Notes: generated from the letters alone by a model not told the origin. Positions 12,899 to 25,643 are shown, numbered from the stretch's first letter. The stretch: DNA of 64,000 bases from Liolophura sinensis (GCF_032854445.1 NC_088297.1:22701127-22765126), one strand, 5' to 3'. Numbers and translations: made by a program.

Positions 12899-13636
12899 TA
12901 CAAGTACATGTAGGTATGTGGGCACATAAGCTGGGGTTTTAAGTCATACTTAATGACAAAGAGAAGTCATTAGGTACAAGTATGTGGGCAAATAAGCTGG
13001 GGTTTTAAGTCATAGTTAATGACAAAGAGGAGTCATTAGGTACGTGTACATGTAGGTATGTGGGCACATAAGCTGGGGTTTTAAGTCACACTTAATGACA
13101 AAGAGAAGTCATTCGGTACAAGTATGTGGGCACATAAGCTGGGGTTTTAAGTCATACTTAATGACAAAGAGGAGTCATTAGGTACGTGTACATGTAGGTA
13201 TGTGGGCACGTAAGCTGGGGTTTTAAGTCATACTTAATGACAAAGAGGAGTCATTAGGTACATGTACATGTAGGTATGTGGGCACATAAGCTAGGGTTTT
13301 AAGTCATACTTAATGACAAAGAGGAGTCATTAGGTACGTGTACATGTAGGTAAGTGGGCACATAAGCTGGGGTTTTAAGTCATAGTTAATGACAAAGAGG
13401 AGTCATTAGGTACAAGTATGTGGGCACGTAAGCTGGGGTTTTAAGTCATACTTAATGACAAAGAGGAGTCATTAGGTACATGTACATGTAGGTAAGTGGG
13501 CACATAAGCTGGGGTTTTAAGTCATACTTAATGACAAAGAGGAGTCATTCGGTACAAGTATGTGGGCACATAAGCTGGGGTTTTAAGTCATACTTAATGA
13601 CAAAGAGGAGTCATTAGGTACGTGTACATGTATGGT
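12899..13636. repeat. Bimodal 66/77-bp minisatellite, about 10 copies
   Basis: Each unit contains GGGCACATAAGCTGGGGTTT and TTAATGACAAAGAGGAGTCA. Units alternate between a short form of about 66 bp, joined by TTAGGTACAAGTATGT, and a longer form of about 76-78 bp that adds TACGTGTACATGTAG. The mixed order suggests a higher-order unit spread by unequal exchange. It begins about 50 bp after the SINE head at 12851. Confidence 0.9.
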
Positions 13637-13689
13637 GTCTTCTAGAGGCAGGGCAAGATAGAGAGTGTCATGTCAGTGCTGAGCCCCAA

Positions 13690-13790
13690 GTCTTTGGTGA
13701 CCTGAACCAGGTTTGATATGGAGTCTTCTGACTTTCAGGCACATGCTCTAACCATTAGTCCCCTCCCCTCACCTTTCAAAAATCTTGAAG
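13690..13790 (-). mobile_element. tRNA-like SINE head of a second family
   Basis: On the minus strand the sequence reads GGGGACTAATGGTTAGAGCA, then GTGCCTGAAAGTCAGA, then CAAACCTGGTTCAGGTCACC. This is an A-box-like segment, an anticodon-arm-like segment and a B-box-like segment in tRNA order and spacing. It is not a clean cloverleaf, so a tRNA-derived SINE or tRNA pseudogene is more likely than a functional tRNA. It differs from the main SINE. Confidence 0.5.
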
Positions 13791-15332
13791 TAATAACCCC
13801 ACACACTTCCTCACTCCATGTCACCGAATAAACAGAAATATTTTTGATTAGTGTGTTAAACTCCAATCAAATAAATAAATACATGAACACTTTGCAAAGC
13901 TGCCCTGAACAATGTTTTAATAACATGTACATGTGTAGGAAATTGTGCTTTAATACAAAAACTATTTAAACTGAAGACATCATGGATCTTCCATCTATCT
14001 CCTCCTCCTCCACACCCCAACCCCAAATTTCTTCCTCCCTTATCTCCTGTTGTAAATGTCACCACATCCCCAGTAGGCTTCAATCACGGCCAGTAATAAA
14101 CAACCTCAGTTCCATCGACAAATGCCGCCATAGGGTTTCATCCCCATGGTAACGGGCAGGACCTCCTATCCCAGTACTCTTCACTTGTCCCTGGACAAAG
14201 GTGTCATCCAGAGAGAAATCAGCCAATTTAAATCTTTCCACATATTTATGAGCATTATTGCAGAGCGCATCATTTCAGAATACCTAAATCTTTGGCCGCA
14301 TACATACAAACATACCTGTATGTATACACGTGGCGCAGAATCAGTGCAGTGCACTCAAGAATCTTCCATTTTATCGACAGCAGTCAATTTTATGGGTGGT
14401 GGAAACCCAGAAGTGCCTGGAGAAAAACACTTATTTGTGCAAGAAACAGATAAAAATTCCACTTGTCACATACTCATTTCCACCTGTAGAGTGACCTCAA
14501 TATGCAAGCCATATTGGTTTAAGTGATTGATCTGTAAGCTTAGATGTCCTAAAACCTCGACCTGTGAAATGAAATAAATATACTTGCGGCAATACTCATA
14601 TAGCGGTATTAACTAGCGAAAACAATCCAAAACATCTCAATAATTCTACTTCGCAACTTGAACTACCGTAAAATACATGTATATCATACGTGACCATGAC
14701 ATACATGTACAATTATATATGTGTATGTGTATATATATATATATATAAATAGAAAGGGCCCTATCTAGAGTCACTTTGGTTCCCAAACTGTTCGCCACCC
14801 AAAACTAAACAAGTTGTGTTAAAACTAACAAGTACATGTAAATTAAACAAAAATACTATGGTTTACCAATGAAAGGTTAAGTTTTCAAATAAACTTCTTT
14901 CATTTACAGACTTAAAAGCTCGTAGAAAGCATCATTTTGAGATGCATTTTTAAAGTTTCTTTATGCACAGTCATAATGTCATCAAGTTTGGGTTCAAAGC
15001 CTTGAATTTCTTCCTAGATACTGTGTTGCCCTGTGTATACTGGTTACTTCTGGAAATTTGGGGGGTCATTCAGTCCTGGAACACCCTGCACACACAAAGA
15101 GTAGATATAACTGTACCTAGTGACACCTACCACTCAATACACAGGTGCATGTGCATCTACACTTCTTTTACAGTAAATTCCATAATAAATCACTGATAAA
15201 AATCCCTCTGAAATTCCTCAATATGCAAGGATGTATGAAAACAAACCTGTCTATCCTCTACACCACACATCCTAGGAGTGAATATACCTGGGTACATCAT
15301 GGGCACGACGTGCTTGTGAACATCACACATCT
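13791..15332. other. Non-coding; TG/TA microsatellite
   Basis: No gene was recognised. A TGTGTATGTG stretch running into (TA)n lies at about 14719-14749. ORFs such as 14146-14526 show no motif or splice context. Confidence 0.45.
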
Positions 15333-15594
15333 ACTTATTTATCTATCTATTTGTTTGACTGGTGTTTTATGACGAACTCAAGAATATTTCACTTATACGA
15401 TGGCGGCCAGCATTATGGTGGGAGGAAACCGGACAGACCCCAGAGGAAACCCACAACCATCCGCAGGTTGCTGGAGGACCTTCCCACACACGGTCGGAGA
15501 GGCAGCCAGCGTGAGCTGGACTTGAACTCACAGTGACCGCATTGGTAAGAGTCTCCTGGGTCATAATGCTAACCAACTGAGCCAGCGAGGCCCT
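15333..15594 (-). mobile_element. Near-full-length SINE, reverse orientation
   Basis: It has a tail of TTTATCTATCTATTTG, the core GGCGGCCAGCATTATGGTGG and the head CTAACCAACTGAGCCAGCGA. Unlike most copies it lacks the GCGCTAGCG loop of the tRNA-like head, where CATAATGCTAACC is joined directly. Confidence 0.9.
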
Positions 15595-16635
15595 CCACAC
15601 ATGTACAGCTACTGGTAGTTATTACATGTGTTGACTGTGTACATATATTTCTCAACAACAATGTTACATATCGATCACAACAAAATTGCTACATGTATTA
15701 TACACACCTGAACCAATACAACAAATGTGAAAAAATCAAACTGAACACTATTCTTAAACAATTTACCATGAGACACTCATAAATGATATCCAATACTTTA
15801 AGTACACAGGCACATTGGCTGTAGTACAGTGTATGTGAAATACACAAATTCGGATACACATTCTGTTGACAACATGATCATTCTTGCTTTGCACCATGAG
15901 TTAATTTTGGAAAAAAAAAGGTGATGAAGTTTGTAAACAACTGCTCTGTACTGCAAAATTTCTGTTGATTTCCTTTTTTTATTTTTTCTCATTCAGCCAG
16001 AGTTGCCGCTTGATGGCAGTGCAGAAATCATAACAACTGCACTGCGCGCCTCTTGCCCAAGCCATAACATCAGCAGGCAGGCAGACAAAACAGATGTCAA
16101 TGCAGTCAATACCAAGAGTATGCAACATTAGGGCAGTGAGTGTTATACTCCAGTCAGTGACAGCAGCAGTCCTACGTGACATAGCTTAGATACTGGGGCA
16201 GATAGCACACAGATAAACAAAAACTCTCCTACTGAAACATTGGACAGGACAGTGAGGCCATACCTGTCCACACACAGATATTCAATATTTTATAAAATTA
16301 TATATCATTCGAAAGGTAGAGAAGAGGCCATAGAGCACCTTAGGTATACAAGTATGTCGACCAGGTATTGTAAATTTATACACGTGTTAGTATGTATTTA
16401 CGCAGCCTGAGAAGGACATCATCGGGCATCAAATCCCACCTAGTCAGGTACCGCTACAATCACAGGAAATCAGTAGTTCAACTGAATGGGTTCTGAAAGC
16501 AAACCTTGGAAGAGTTGTGTAATGTATATTCGAGAAAATGTATTCATAACTTACTGTCAATATTTTACCTACATACAAGTGAAGTTTGGTCTGTAAAGCA
16601 TCGACAACCATTAACACAGGCCTAAAGCATATGTG

Positions 16636-16791
16636 ACAGTGGACGGCATTATAGGGGAGGAAACCGAGCAGAACCCAGGGAAAACTCATGACCATCCACA
16701 GGTTGTTGGCAGACCTTCCCACGTACAGACAGAGAGCATGAGCTGGACTTGAACTCACAGCAACCGGATTGGTGAGAGGCTCCTGGGTTGA
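16636..16791 (-). mobile_element. Internal SINE fragment, reverse orientation
   Basis: GGGGAGGAAACCGAGCAGAA through GCATGAGCTGGACTTGAAC and GGTGAGAGGCTCCTGGGT match the middle of the main SINE. Both the A/T tail and the outer head are missing. Confidence 0.85.
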
Positions 16792-17510
16792 GCTGGCAAA
16801 CCGCACACTGTATCGCATACGTATTATACACAAGCACATGCAGCTTTAATATGGGGCAGGCAGGCAAGGTACATGTAACTGATCTACACATACAGTAGAT
16901 GCATTTATAGAAAACGTGTCATGTGACTATGAAAGGGAAGTTTAACACGTACAAAAGGAAAGAAAAATATTGAGTAAGTGAATCATTCTGTAGCTCTGCT
17001 GGAATGAGGAAGTCTTCTCCTCACCACATCAGCATCTGGAAGATTTACGCTCACATCAAGTACCTGGGCACACACAAACGTCACAGTCATAAACCCTTGT
17101 TAGTCGGTGGCCATTATCCCCACAACACAAATTTACATACATTAAGGTCACACTAATTCAAATTATTGTTACAGGCATAAAAATAAAACTTACACATGGT
17201 CTAGTCTACTTTGTAGGAAATGTGGACTGTGCCAGTTACTTTTTCCTGCTGAAAATGTATTTATGTCATCAAGAAAACTTGAAAAACAGTGAAAATTGCA
17301 AAAATTATCAAGACTGTACAAAATCAAAAGATGCATTGTCTGTTTCATTCTTATTTAATTTTTTGACTTTTTACTGTCAGTTTGCAAGTAAACAAAAGAT
17401 CAAAGTGAAAAAAAGGTCAATTTTGAACTTTCCATAACCAACTTATTCACATCACCCACAATGTAGCTGACGAGAACTTGATGAATTGTAGCTTTGCCAA
17501 TACACGGAAT
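16792..17510. other. Non-coding A/T-rich sequence
   Basis: No gene, repeat or element was recognised. A weak acceptor-bounded open stretch on the minus strand near 17070-16990 ends in a stop after about 26 codons and matches nothing I know. Confidence 0.4.
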
Positions 17511-17616
17511 ACAGTCCACTGGAGCTTACATACAGTCCAATGGAGCTTACATACAGTCCAATGGCGCTTACATACAGTCCAATGGAGCTTACATACAGTC
17601 CAATGAAGCTTACATG
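17511..17616. repeat. 21-bp tandem repeat, 5 copies
   Basis: Five units of CAGTCCAATGGAGCTTACAT plus one base, with single-base differences (ACTGG, ATGGC, ATGAA). The period of seven codons creates the short S-S-I-G-L-Y-V repeat on the minus strand, which is not a gene. Confidence 0.92.
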
Positions 17617-17629
17617 TAATGTGCAGGTC

Positions 17630-17861
17630 CCAGTTGTTTGAAATGTATTAGCTAAAACTGGTATTAACCCAATATTATAAATAAGATTTCTAGACAAATT
17701 CAGCAGCCAATACAGCTGACCAAAGTCTAAAGTATAACAGCAGTAGGCTTACCTCATATTTAATATATTGTTATGCAATTATTTCTGAGCTTAGTACAAA
17801 GCTGAGGATTTGGTTTAAAGTTAAATCTGGTATTTAGTCTTCAAACAGTTTTGAACAAACA
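17630..17861 (+). mobile_element. MITE family B, copy 1
   Basis: About 230 bp from CAGTTGTTTGAAATGTATTA to CAGTTTTGAACAA. The two ends are imperfect inverted repeats (GTTGTTTGAAA against TTTTGAACAA). It aligns along its length, in the same orientation, with 49551-49776. Shared blocks include GTATTAGCTAA, CAGCAGCCAAT, AGTATAACAGCAG (ATATAACAGCAG in the other copy) and CTGGTATTTAGTCTT. It has no coding capacity. Confidence 0.75.
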
Positions 17862-18276
17862 GGCCCAGACGCACGCACTTACACTAGGGTATGTTGTATC
17901 AAACTAATAAGAAACCAACAAATACATGAACATGCTGAACTCTCTCCACAAAATGAAAACCTCTAAACTCTCTGATCCCATATTTCCAGTGAAGTAACAA
18001 CAATCATCAGTGAAAGGCATGTTTATTTTGATACACTCTAACCAGTACATATAACAGCTTTGGTGTTGTTACTTCAAATACCTTTGTTGTGAAAACTGAT
18101 AAAGCAATTACATGTATATTTGAGCCAGGAATGACTTCAGTAACGGTGGAAAAACTGCTCTGTTCTTCTTTAATCTTGTATTTGAATTGTAACAAATCAG
18201 GTCTGTATTATAGGTACACGTACCAAAGGTTGCTGTGTAACACAGTAAGTACAATGTGCAAGCAGTGCAAGGTATT
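17862..18276. other. Non-coding A/T-rich sequence
   Basis: Nothing was recognised here apart from the target-site copy TGCAAGGTA at 18266-18274 belonging to the next SINE. Confidence 0.4.
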
Positions 18277-18543
18277 TAAATTATTTATTTATTTGATTTG
18301 TGTTTTACGCCGTACTCAAGAATATTTCCCCTATACGACGACGGCCAGCATTATGGTGGAAGGAAACCGGTCAGAGCTCAGTGGAAACCCACGACCATCC
18401 GCAGGTTGCTGCCAGACCTTCCCACGTACGACCGGAGAGGAAGCCAGCATGAGCTGGACTTGAACTCACAGCAACCACAGTGGTGAGACTCCTGGGTCAT
18501 TATGCTGCGCTAGCGTGCTAACCAACTGAGCCACGGAGGCCCC
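18277..18543 (-). mobile_element. Full-length SINE with 9-bp target-site duplication
   Basis: A complete reverse-oriented copy: tail TTATTTATTTATTTGATTTG, core GGCCAGCATTATGGTGG, head GCTAACCAACTGAGCCACGG. It is flanked by an exact direct repeat TGCAAGGTA at 18266-18274 and 18547-18555, as expected from LINE-type target-primed insertion. Confidence 0.95.
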
Positions 18544-19309
18544 TATTGCAAGGTACCTACTGCCAATGTTTATGTGTGTTTAATACAGGTGCGTTGTTGA
18601 AGGGGCTGGCCAGGCTTCACAGTGTATACAATGTTCATGATTGTTTATCAGATATAAAATGTCAAACAACTGTCATTTTTACAGGTGAGTACAACGCTTT
18701 TTTTTTTCCCTAAAAACAGGGAACATTTACATATATTGTACATGCAATTGTAGCAATTGTAGCGATTACTGGGCCTAGGTTCCCAAAGATGTCGTACGTG
18801 TACAATAATTGCACATATAGAACAAAGGTACAGCAATAATGACATAGAAAATATCGTAGACAAATGTACGATCAAAAAATGTTGTACGCCGCTTTGTGAA
18901 ACTGGGCCCTGCTTTCTGAGTAAAAGTTAAACACTTCCTTTGAAGCCACATTTGAACCGGATCCTAGAGACACATGTGTATGGGTCATGTAGATGTAGGT
19001 AGTGGTTTACATCAGAGAAAGGAACACTTTGGTTTCTTCCACTCAATTGAACGCGATGACAAGGTCATAGGTATGAATAAGTAAAAACTCCTTGTTCACC
19101 TGCTGATATTTTAGAATTTTGAAGCCTAGCTATAACATCGTAATTGCCTCATCCTGAATGACGATGACAATCCACCGTCACTCTAACCATTAACACTGAA
19201 CATTGCAGGGTTGTGGGATTTTACATGTAAAAACATTCATTGTCAGTCCAGACGTTCCGAATGTGAAGAAAGGTGGAGAGGCTGTATCAGGGCTCACTAT
19301 CTCCAATAT

Positions 19310-19445
19310 TTCATTTATTTTTCTGATTTTGGTGTTTAATGCTGCACTCAAGAAAATTTCACTGATAGGACGGTGGCAAGGAAACCAGGTCTGCCAGGAG
19401 AGCCACATTCATTCAAAGGTTGCTTGCAGACCATCATATGTACAC
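19310..19445 (-). mobile_element. Highly diverged SINE, reverse orientation
   Basis: GGTGTTTAATGCTGCACTCA, then AAGAAAATTTCACTGATAGG and AAAGGTTGCTTGCAGACC, still follow the order of the main SINE. The head is not recognisable. It is probably an old copy. Confidence 0.7.
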
Positions 19446-20903
19446 GTACGGCTACAAAGGCCATCAGGAAAGTCGCACAACAGCGAAGTCATTCCCACTA
19501 TATAACCAGGCTTACATGCACTACTTTACGCAGTCCAGTTTGGATTGTTATTTTATCAATGTAGCCACTGAACATATATACTATGGAATTCACACACACA
19601 CACACATTATGTAAGCACAATAATCAACTTCCAGATATACAATAACACTGTTTAATACAAATATCATCTTATGCTAACATCAGTATAAGGACCAAAAGCC
19701 GTAATCAATGTGCGATAAAAACCTGGCTCCAAGGACCCCCGGGACATACGGCCTGTACAGTGGCTAATGGACAGCTGCAGCCGCAATGTGCTGTCAACCA
19801 CAGCAGCCAGCGCAGCACCACAGCTCTACAACACATACATGTACAATGGACAACACAGACTGACAGCAATTTGCAGCATTTTGCTTCCCAGCCATGCATG
19901 TGTTACAGCTTAAGGGACTGAGAATGGGAACGGTCAGTGTGACAATGGATGTGTTAAACGCATGATTGACCAGCTTGACCAGTTCACACTACACAAACGG
20001 TCAATGCTGTCAACGCCCTACATCTTTATCCCTCAAACACTGAGGTCAGTTAGATTAAATCAATTTGGATAATATGATCCTTAACATCTCTTTCATAAAC
20101 GGCATTTAACAATCAAATATGTTTAAGATTTCAGTCACACATCAAAGTCACATGGAAACATGATCATTTAGAATTGACTAAAAATCTCAGAAGTGTATCT
20201 GGGCTAATTAAGACCTGTGGTTTTGGTGCCAGAAGTTTATCATGTCTGAAATCTAAATTTAACTTAAATGATTTAAAATTTCATCTATGTCTAAGTTGCT
20301 CATTTTTCGAGACTCTGGGTGTTCTACTGACTTTAGACAGGTGCTTTGAGAGATGTTTGGAAGGTAGGATGATATCCTACTGGGGAAAATGTAAATTTTA
20401 GCACCAAAAGTAATATCTAATGACATTTATCTGTCTCTAAATGTCTTCCTCTGTGGTGGAATTTTTACGTCATTTAGGGTACTTACAGTTCATCTATAAT
20501 GGTGATTGTATGTCTACATTTACAGCATATATAATTCTTGCCAACGTGCATATATTGATAAGTATTGATCAAAAATGTCATCCTCTGATTAAGGGTTTAA
20601 CACTGCCGTAACAGTGTTTGCTGTGTTACCTGATGCAGCTGAGCTTTGTGTCGTACCGGAAAATGAGGCAAAAACTGCAAATTTCATGCTGCCACTGTTT
20701 TCCTGCCTCCACAGAGGTCCTGCATTTTAGGCCAATCAACAGGAAGATCAGGCCGTGGTTGTTGACCTAGATACATGGAAGCTACATATGTGTGACATCA
20801 TGTCGTACTGTTGCGTGATGTAGAAATGTAAAAGTTTACTGTCCATGTATTATGATTTCTCTGGCAGTGACTCCTGTTACTATGTCCATCAAATCTACAT
20901 GTA
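19446..20903. other. Non-coding; CA microsatellite
   Basis: A short (CA)n lies at 19591-19605. No exon was recognised. The minus-strand string I-D-Y-G-F-W-S near 19690 resembles a kinesin motif but is followed at once by a stop and was rejected. Confidence 0.45.
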
Positions 20904-21905
20904 CGTGCAGTAGTTGTATCGTCCGAAACATTAGAATATTTACCGTCACAGTATTTATATCGTCTGAAACATTAGGATATTTACCGCCACAGTATTTGTA
21001 TCGTCTGAAACATTAGCATATTTACCGACACAGTATTTATATCCTCTAAAACATTGAGATATTTACCGCCTCAGTATTTATATCATCTGAAACATTGGGA
21101 TATTTACCGCCACAGTATTTATATCGTCTAAAACATTAATTTAGGATATTTACCGACACACAGTATTTATATCATTTGAAACATTAAGATATTTACTGCC
21201 ACAGTATTTGTATCGTCTGAAACAGTAAGATATTTACTGCCACAGTATTTATATCGTCTGAAACATTAGGATATTTACTGTCACGGTATTTCTATCGTCT
21301 GAAACATTAGCATATTTACTGCCGCTGTATTTATATCGCCTGAAATATTAGGATATTTCCCGACACAGTATTTATATTGTCTGAAACATTAGGATATTTA
21401 CCGTCACAGTATTTGTATCGTATGAAACATTAGCATATTTACCGACACAGTATCTATATCATTTGAAACAGTAAGATATTCACTGCCACAGTATTTATAT
21501 CGTCCGAAACATTACGATATTTACTGTCACAGTATTTATATTGTCTGAAACATTAAGATATTTACTGCCACAGTATTTGTATCATCTGAAACATTAGCAT
21601 ATTTACTGCCGCTGTATTTGTATTGTCAGAAACAGTAGGATATTTACTGCCACAGTATTTATATCGTCTGAAACATTAGGATATTTACTGTCACAGTATT
21701 TATATTGTCTGAAACATTAAGATATTTACTGCCACAGTATTTGTATCGTCTGAAACATTAAGATATTTACTGCCACAGTATTTGTATTGTCAGAAACAGT
21801 AAGATATTTACTGCCACAGTATTTATATCGTCTGAAACATTAGGATATTTACTGCCACAGTATTTATATCGTCTGAAACATTAGGATATTTACGACCATA
21901 GTATT
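20904..21905. repeat. 41-bp satellite-like array, about 24 copies
   Basis: About 1 kb of a 41-bp unit containing CAGTATTTATATCGTCTGAA, then ACATTAGGATATTTACTGCC. Units differ by a few bases, and some carry an extra TTA or ACA. It is the longest array in the window and has no open frame of note. Confidence 0.95.
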
Positions 21906-24795
21906 AAAGCTCGCGCACCACATGACAGGTAATGCAAGGAGAAAATTAGGGTTAACAAGCTTCCCTCAACACAATCATGAATTGAGATTCCTGAAAACAT
22001 TGTGCCTAATATGCACTAATTCACATATAAAATTTAAAGTTGTGCTCTGCATTTGGGATTGCACTAGCTGTACCGCCCATTTCTCATGTGTAGAATTATT
22101 TGCTCACGTCTTAGGTTTCCCTTGTCTTTAAAAGTACCTGAATATTGCTAAAAGGTTTTCAAGACCTTGACATCCTTAAAATAAGAGTTCATCAGTTCTT
22201 AAAAGTACTTGTTAAATAAATATCATTTCTGCACCATAACTCTGAAGCAGACTAACAAAACAGTATTCTGTATTCAACCTCCACATGAAGATTTGCACAA
22301 GTTGTAATTAAACTGAATGGTCTATGAAAGTGTTGGAAAACACATGTGTCTGAAACACATGTACTACATTCTATGATAGTCATAAAACTGCATGAATTAT
22401 GCCAGCTAGAACGGCCCACCTGGGTGCAAAAGAACATAGTCACATAAAAGCTATCACACAAAACATCACTGCCCCTGAGAGACTGTCTACACCTGTTTCC
22501 ATGGATTCCACAATAACTGGAGCAGCATGTTATGTTAACTTCCCACCACCCGCCAGAATGTGTGCCAGAAGTTACCAGACAGGATAATGTTTGATATATA
22601 TATATATATATATATACGTTCAGTGTTGACTCTGTGGCTGTACTCATTACAGGTCAAAATAATTACAACTGCTGTAGAGAAACAAACATTCACAGTGTAC
22701 CACGCTGGGCTGGAGGAGGTTCACTGTTATCACATCACCTATCATACACACAATGATTTTTCCTTAAGAATGTGTTAAGTGACTAAAATGACTCCGCACA
22801 GTGGTCTATTCAAGCAAACTGTAATGTGATGGTTAACATATATATAGCAAAAGCTTTGCTTGGATCCACATGTTTAACGTAAAACTTCCATGTACAGTAC
22901 ACATCTGTAGACGAACAGGGCTTATTTTGGGATAGAAATTCAGGAATCCAATTGCCAACATAATCCTGTAAATCAATGTTACGGCAATCAATCTGAATTT
23001 TCCGTTCAAAAAAAAAAATAAATAAATAATTATTTATATATAGGTGGTTAGAAAGATCTGTATATGTATGAAAAATATAGAATGTATTTCTGAAATAGCT
23101 TACATTTTATGACTAATCTGCCTCCAGAAAAAGAGATAAAAGAACAATTTGAGAATGCTGTAATATGAAATCAGATTCCCAAGGATTCCCAAGGACTCCC
23201 AAGGATTCCCAAGGATACAGGGAAAATTGTTTGGCATGTTTGGATTAAAATTTGGAAGATGGTTGTAGATGTATATTGAACTGTTTCGATTCATGTATTT
23301 TCATGCAGTTAATTTGTCACATCTAATGTGCCACTGTATGGAATAGTATCTCTTACTATGACGAATCTAGTTTAAAAGCTTTAGAGAAGAATAATTTCTT
23401 TGTAAATTGATTAAGTATTCTTCTGCAAATATAAGATATACAAAAGATATTCTTATTCGATGTACAATGCAAGCATAACTTGTGTTGTGCCACTTTTTTT
23501 TTACTTTTTGTTACTGAGCTAATTGACATGCCTCTAAAGCTAGAGAACTATATGTATAAAGTATGAAGTACATACTGTATATATATATTAGTTGTTTAGA
23601 AAGTAGAATATTACATTTCTTTACCAGCCTTTTGGAAGAGTAAAGATATGAGTACATTGTTCAATAGATGGTCAAATCATGGGAGAAAAAAGAAACTCAG
23701 TACTCCTGCTGCAATTTCATATATTTTGGCTAAAATGAGCAGACCAGATATCCCAAATTTTAGAAGAAATAATTTCTAAATGAATGTGTTCCGCCTAAAT
23801 ACCCACTTCAACACAATGTAATTAACATGCCGAAGAAGTCATCCATGATTATAGATATCCGCATCATTGAGACAACTGCACACAATCATGCTGTACATGT
23901 TTGGCTAGGCTTAGTAGACAGTGACGCATTAACATATAATATCAACACAACAACAAACTGCATGATTTCAAATACGGTTTGCACACTTAGTTTCCATGTA
24001 TAGATGTATAAATCTAAAGTTAGAATTATAATTAAATTCAAGATAAAGTAAAAATATGAAGGAAGTAAGTGAAAACAAAATTGATACTTTAACAAAATAT
24101 CATGCACAGCTTCAGAAAGGTGTTATTTGCTGACACAGATATACATATGTAAGTAAACTATCTTAAGATATATATGTAGATACAGGTGTGAAAAAGTTGT
24201 CAGTGCTTAAGTCCCTGCCTTTGTCTACTGCTAAAAAAATTTAACCTAACGTTTTTATTACTGCCACCAAAAAAGACATTAAAATTAATATCAAGGGATT
24301 TAATTAGTCTTTTTGTATGTAGGCAGTGTACGTCAACAAATACATAAAACATGCATCACGATTTTCAGGTTCTTATGAAAGCAGTATTACTTACTAAGGT
24401 CAAAGAACTACTGCCTACATATATATTACAGTCAGAGATAATGCTTACGTAACCTTGACCATCCAGGGTCAAGAAATACGGCATACTCTACATACTCCAC
24501 ATCACAAATGGACTTGTTTGAAGCACCTGCCCACTTAAAGACAGTTTACACCATTCATTTAGCTGAAGTTCTACACATACTAACTCTATGTCACATACAC
24601 CTCAATGTATATGTATACAACCATTTATAAAGGGTTTTAATTTAACTTTGAACTAAATTTGAAATAATTGATAATGTGAACGCAAGTGTAACTGTGCCAA
24701 TAACTACAAATAACAAACTTGGTTCTATTCTTTCAACAACAAACATGTACAACTCATACAGTACAGTATATGGCATAGGAAAAGAGCAAGTACCC
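21906..24795. other. Non-coding A/T-rich sequence with minor repeats
   Basis: A (TA)n microsatellite lies at 22593-22616. A 10-bp repeat (GGATTCCCAA, four units) lies at 23173-23216. No exon was recognised. Confidence 0.45.
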
Positions 24796-25008
24796 TAATT
24801 CCTCAACCTTTTCGCATGTAAAAGTTGAAAATTTCAGCGCAATTTATGTGCCTTTTAAAGTTGATTTAGGAGACAAAACTACATTGGTTGGATTGGCCAA
24901 TTTCTGGGCTTAACAAAAGGTGTAATTTTATTAGTCTAAGCCAAAAAAACTCCTTTAGAATGATCTTCAATGAAGACCTTCCAAACATGAGAAAAGGTTG
25001 GAGAATAA
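24796..25008 (+). mobile_element. MITE family A, copy 2
   Basis: About 213 bp from TAATTCCTCAACCTTTTCGC to GAGAAAAGGTTGGAGAATAA. The termini are inverted repeats matching at about 19 of 22 positions. It is related in reverse orientation to 10169-10369. It lies about 560 bp downstream of kinesin exon 2 on the transcribed strand, so it sits inside an intron. Confidence 0.78.
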
Positions 25009-25567
25009 CAGTACATGTAATCTTATACTAATATTTGTATTAAGGGGAATCTTGTGTAAAGACTATCTGTATACAGCAAATGTATAGCGTGATGAAAAAG
25101 CTGAGTCAGCATATCCAGTAACTGGAGATCCTCACCACATGACATGCAGCAAACCTTCAGACAATCAAGGGCAGCACTTTTTGAGGGCAGGTTTATGTTT
25201 GTTTCGTTCTTTGCAGGAAGGTAGGAAGAGTAAGTGGTCAGATGTACAAGTACATATCCTGATTTGTTTCTTTTAAAGAAAGAAACAAAAATCACTTCTT
25301 CAAAAAAAGAAAAAAACCTATTCACAGTATCCATGTACAGTAGGATCACATGTACTCCATGTACTTGTACAGGTGCATGTTGTACACTGTTATCTCTTTC
25401 ATAAAACAAGCCAGCTAATTTGCTGCAGATTTAAACACCTGCTGCATCATCATCAGCCACCTGGAAGATAATCAAATATCAATAGCCTGCACCTGTAATC
25501 AGCAGTTATTCACACGCAATTCCAACACAGGTGAGAAAGTTTGCTAAGACATGTCTGACAGACTTAC

Positions 25568-25643
25568 CTGTGCTTGCTGGGATGACTGAGAAACGTCTGG
25601 TTACTATCCATATCCACCACACATTTTGTTCCCAGCTCCGCCT
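25568..25643 (-). CDS. KIF13: Kinesin-3 (KIF13-type) motor domain, coding exon 2
   Basis: A 76-nt internal exon on the minus strand. The acceptor reads TTGTCTTTATTTCAG and the donor reads CACAG followed by GTAAGTC, both strong. Joined to exon 1 in phase 1 it gives E-A-E, then LGTKCVVDMDSN, then QTFLSHPSKH, and leaves two bases for the next exon. Kinesin-3 motors of the KIF13 group have the same order at this point: after V-R-x-R-P-x-N-R-R-E comes x-x-L-x-T-K-C-V-V-D-x-D-x-N. This is the first beta-strand region of the microtubule motor, before the P-loop. The alternative frame of the same bases (R-R-S-W-E-Q-N-V) is a shadow. The next exon, expected to carry a F-x-Y-D-x-x-F-W-S motif, was not found further left, so its absence is either an intron running off the window or an oversight. 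Confidence 0.88.

Noticed and set aside
19680-19735. Minus-strand I-D-Y-G-F-W-S resembling the kinesin F-x-Y-D-x-x-F-W-S motif
   Set aside because: A stop codon follows two residues later, no donor precedes it, and the acceptor side lacks a pyrimidine tract. It is judged chance.
24440-24485. Minus-strand V-F-L-D-P-G-W-S near a GTAAGC donor
   Set aside because: Only loosely like the kinesin beta-strand motif, with two residues missing and a poor acceptor.
25088-25215. Splice-bounded open stretch on the minus strand (about 25202-25130)
   Set aside because: Good acceptor and donor signals, but the peptide (N-E-T-N-I-N-L-P-S-K) does not continue the motor domain and no other family fits.
25463-25484. 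22-nt micro-exon after kinesin exon 2 that keeps phase
   Set aside because: The acceptor looks good, but the encoded W-L-M-M-M-Q-Q has no counterpart in kinesin motors at this position.
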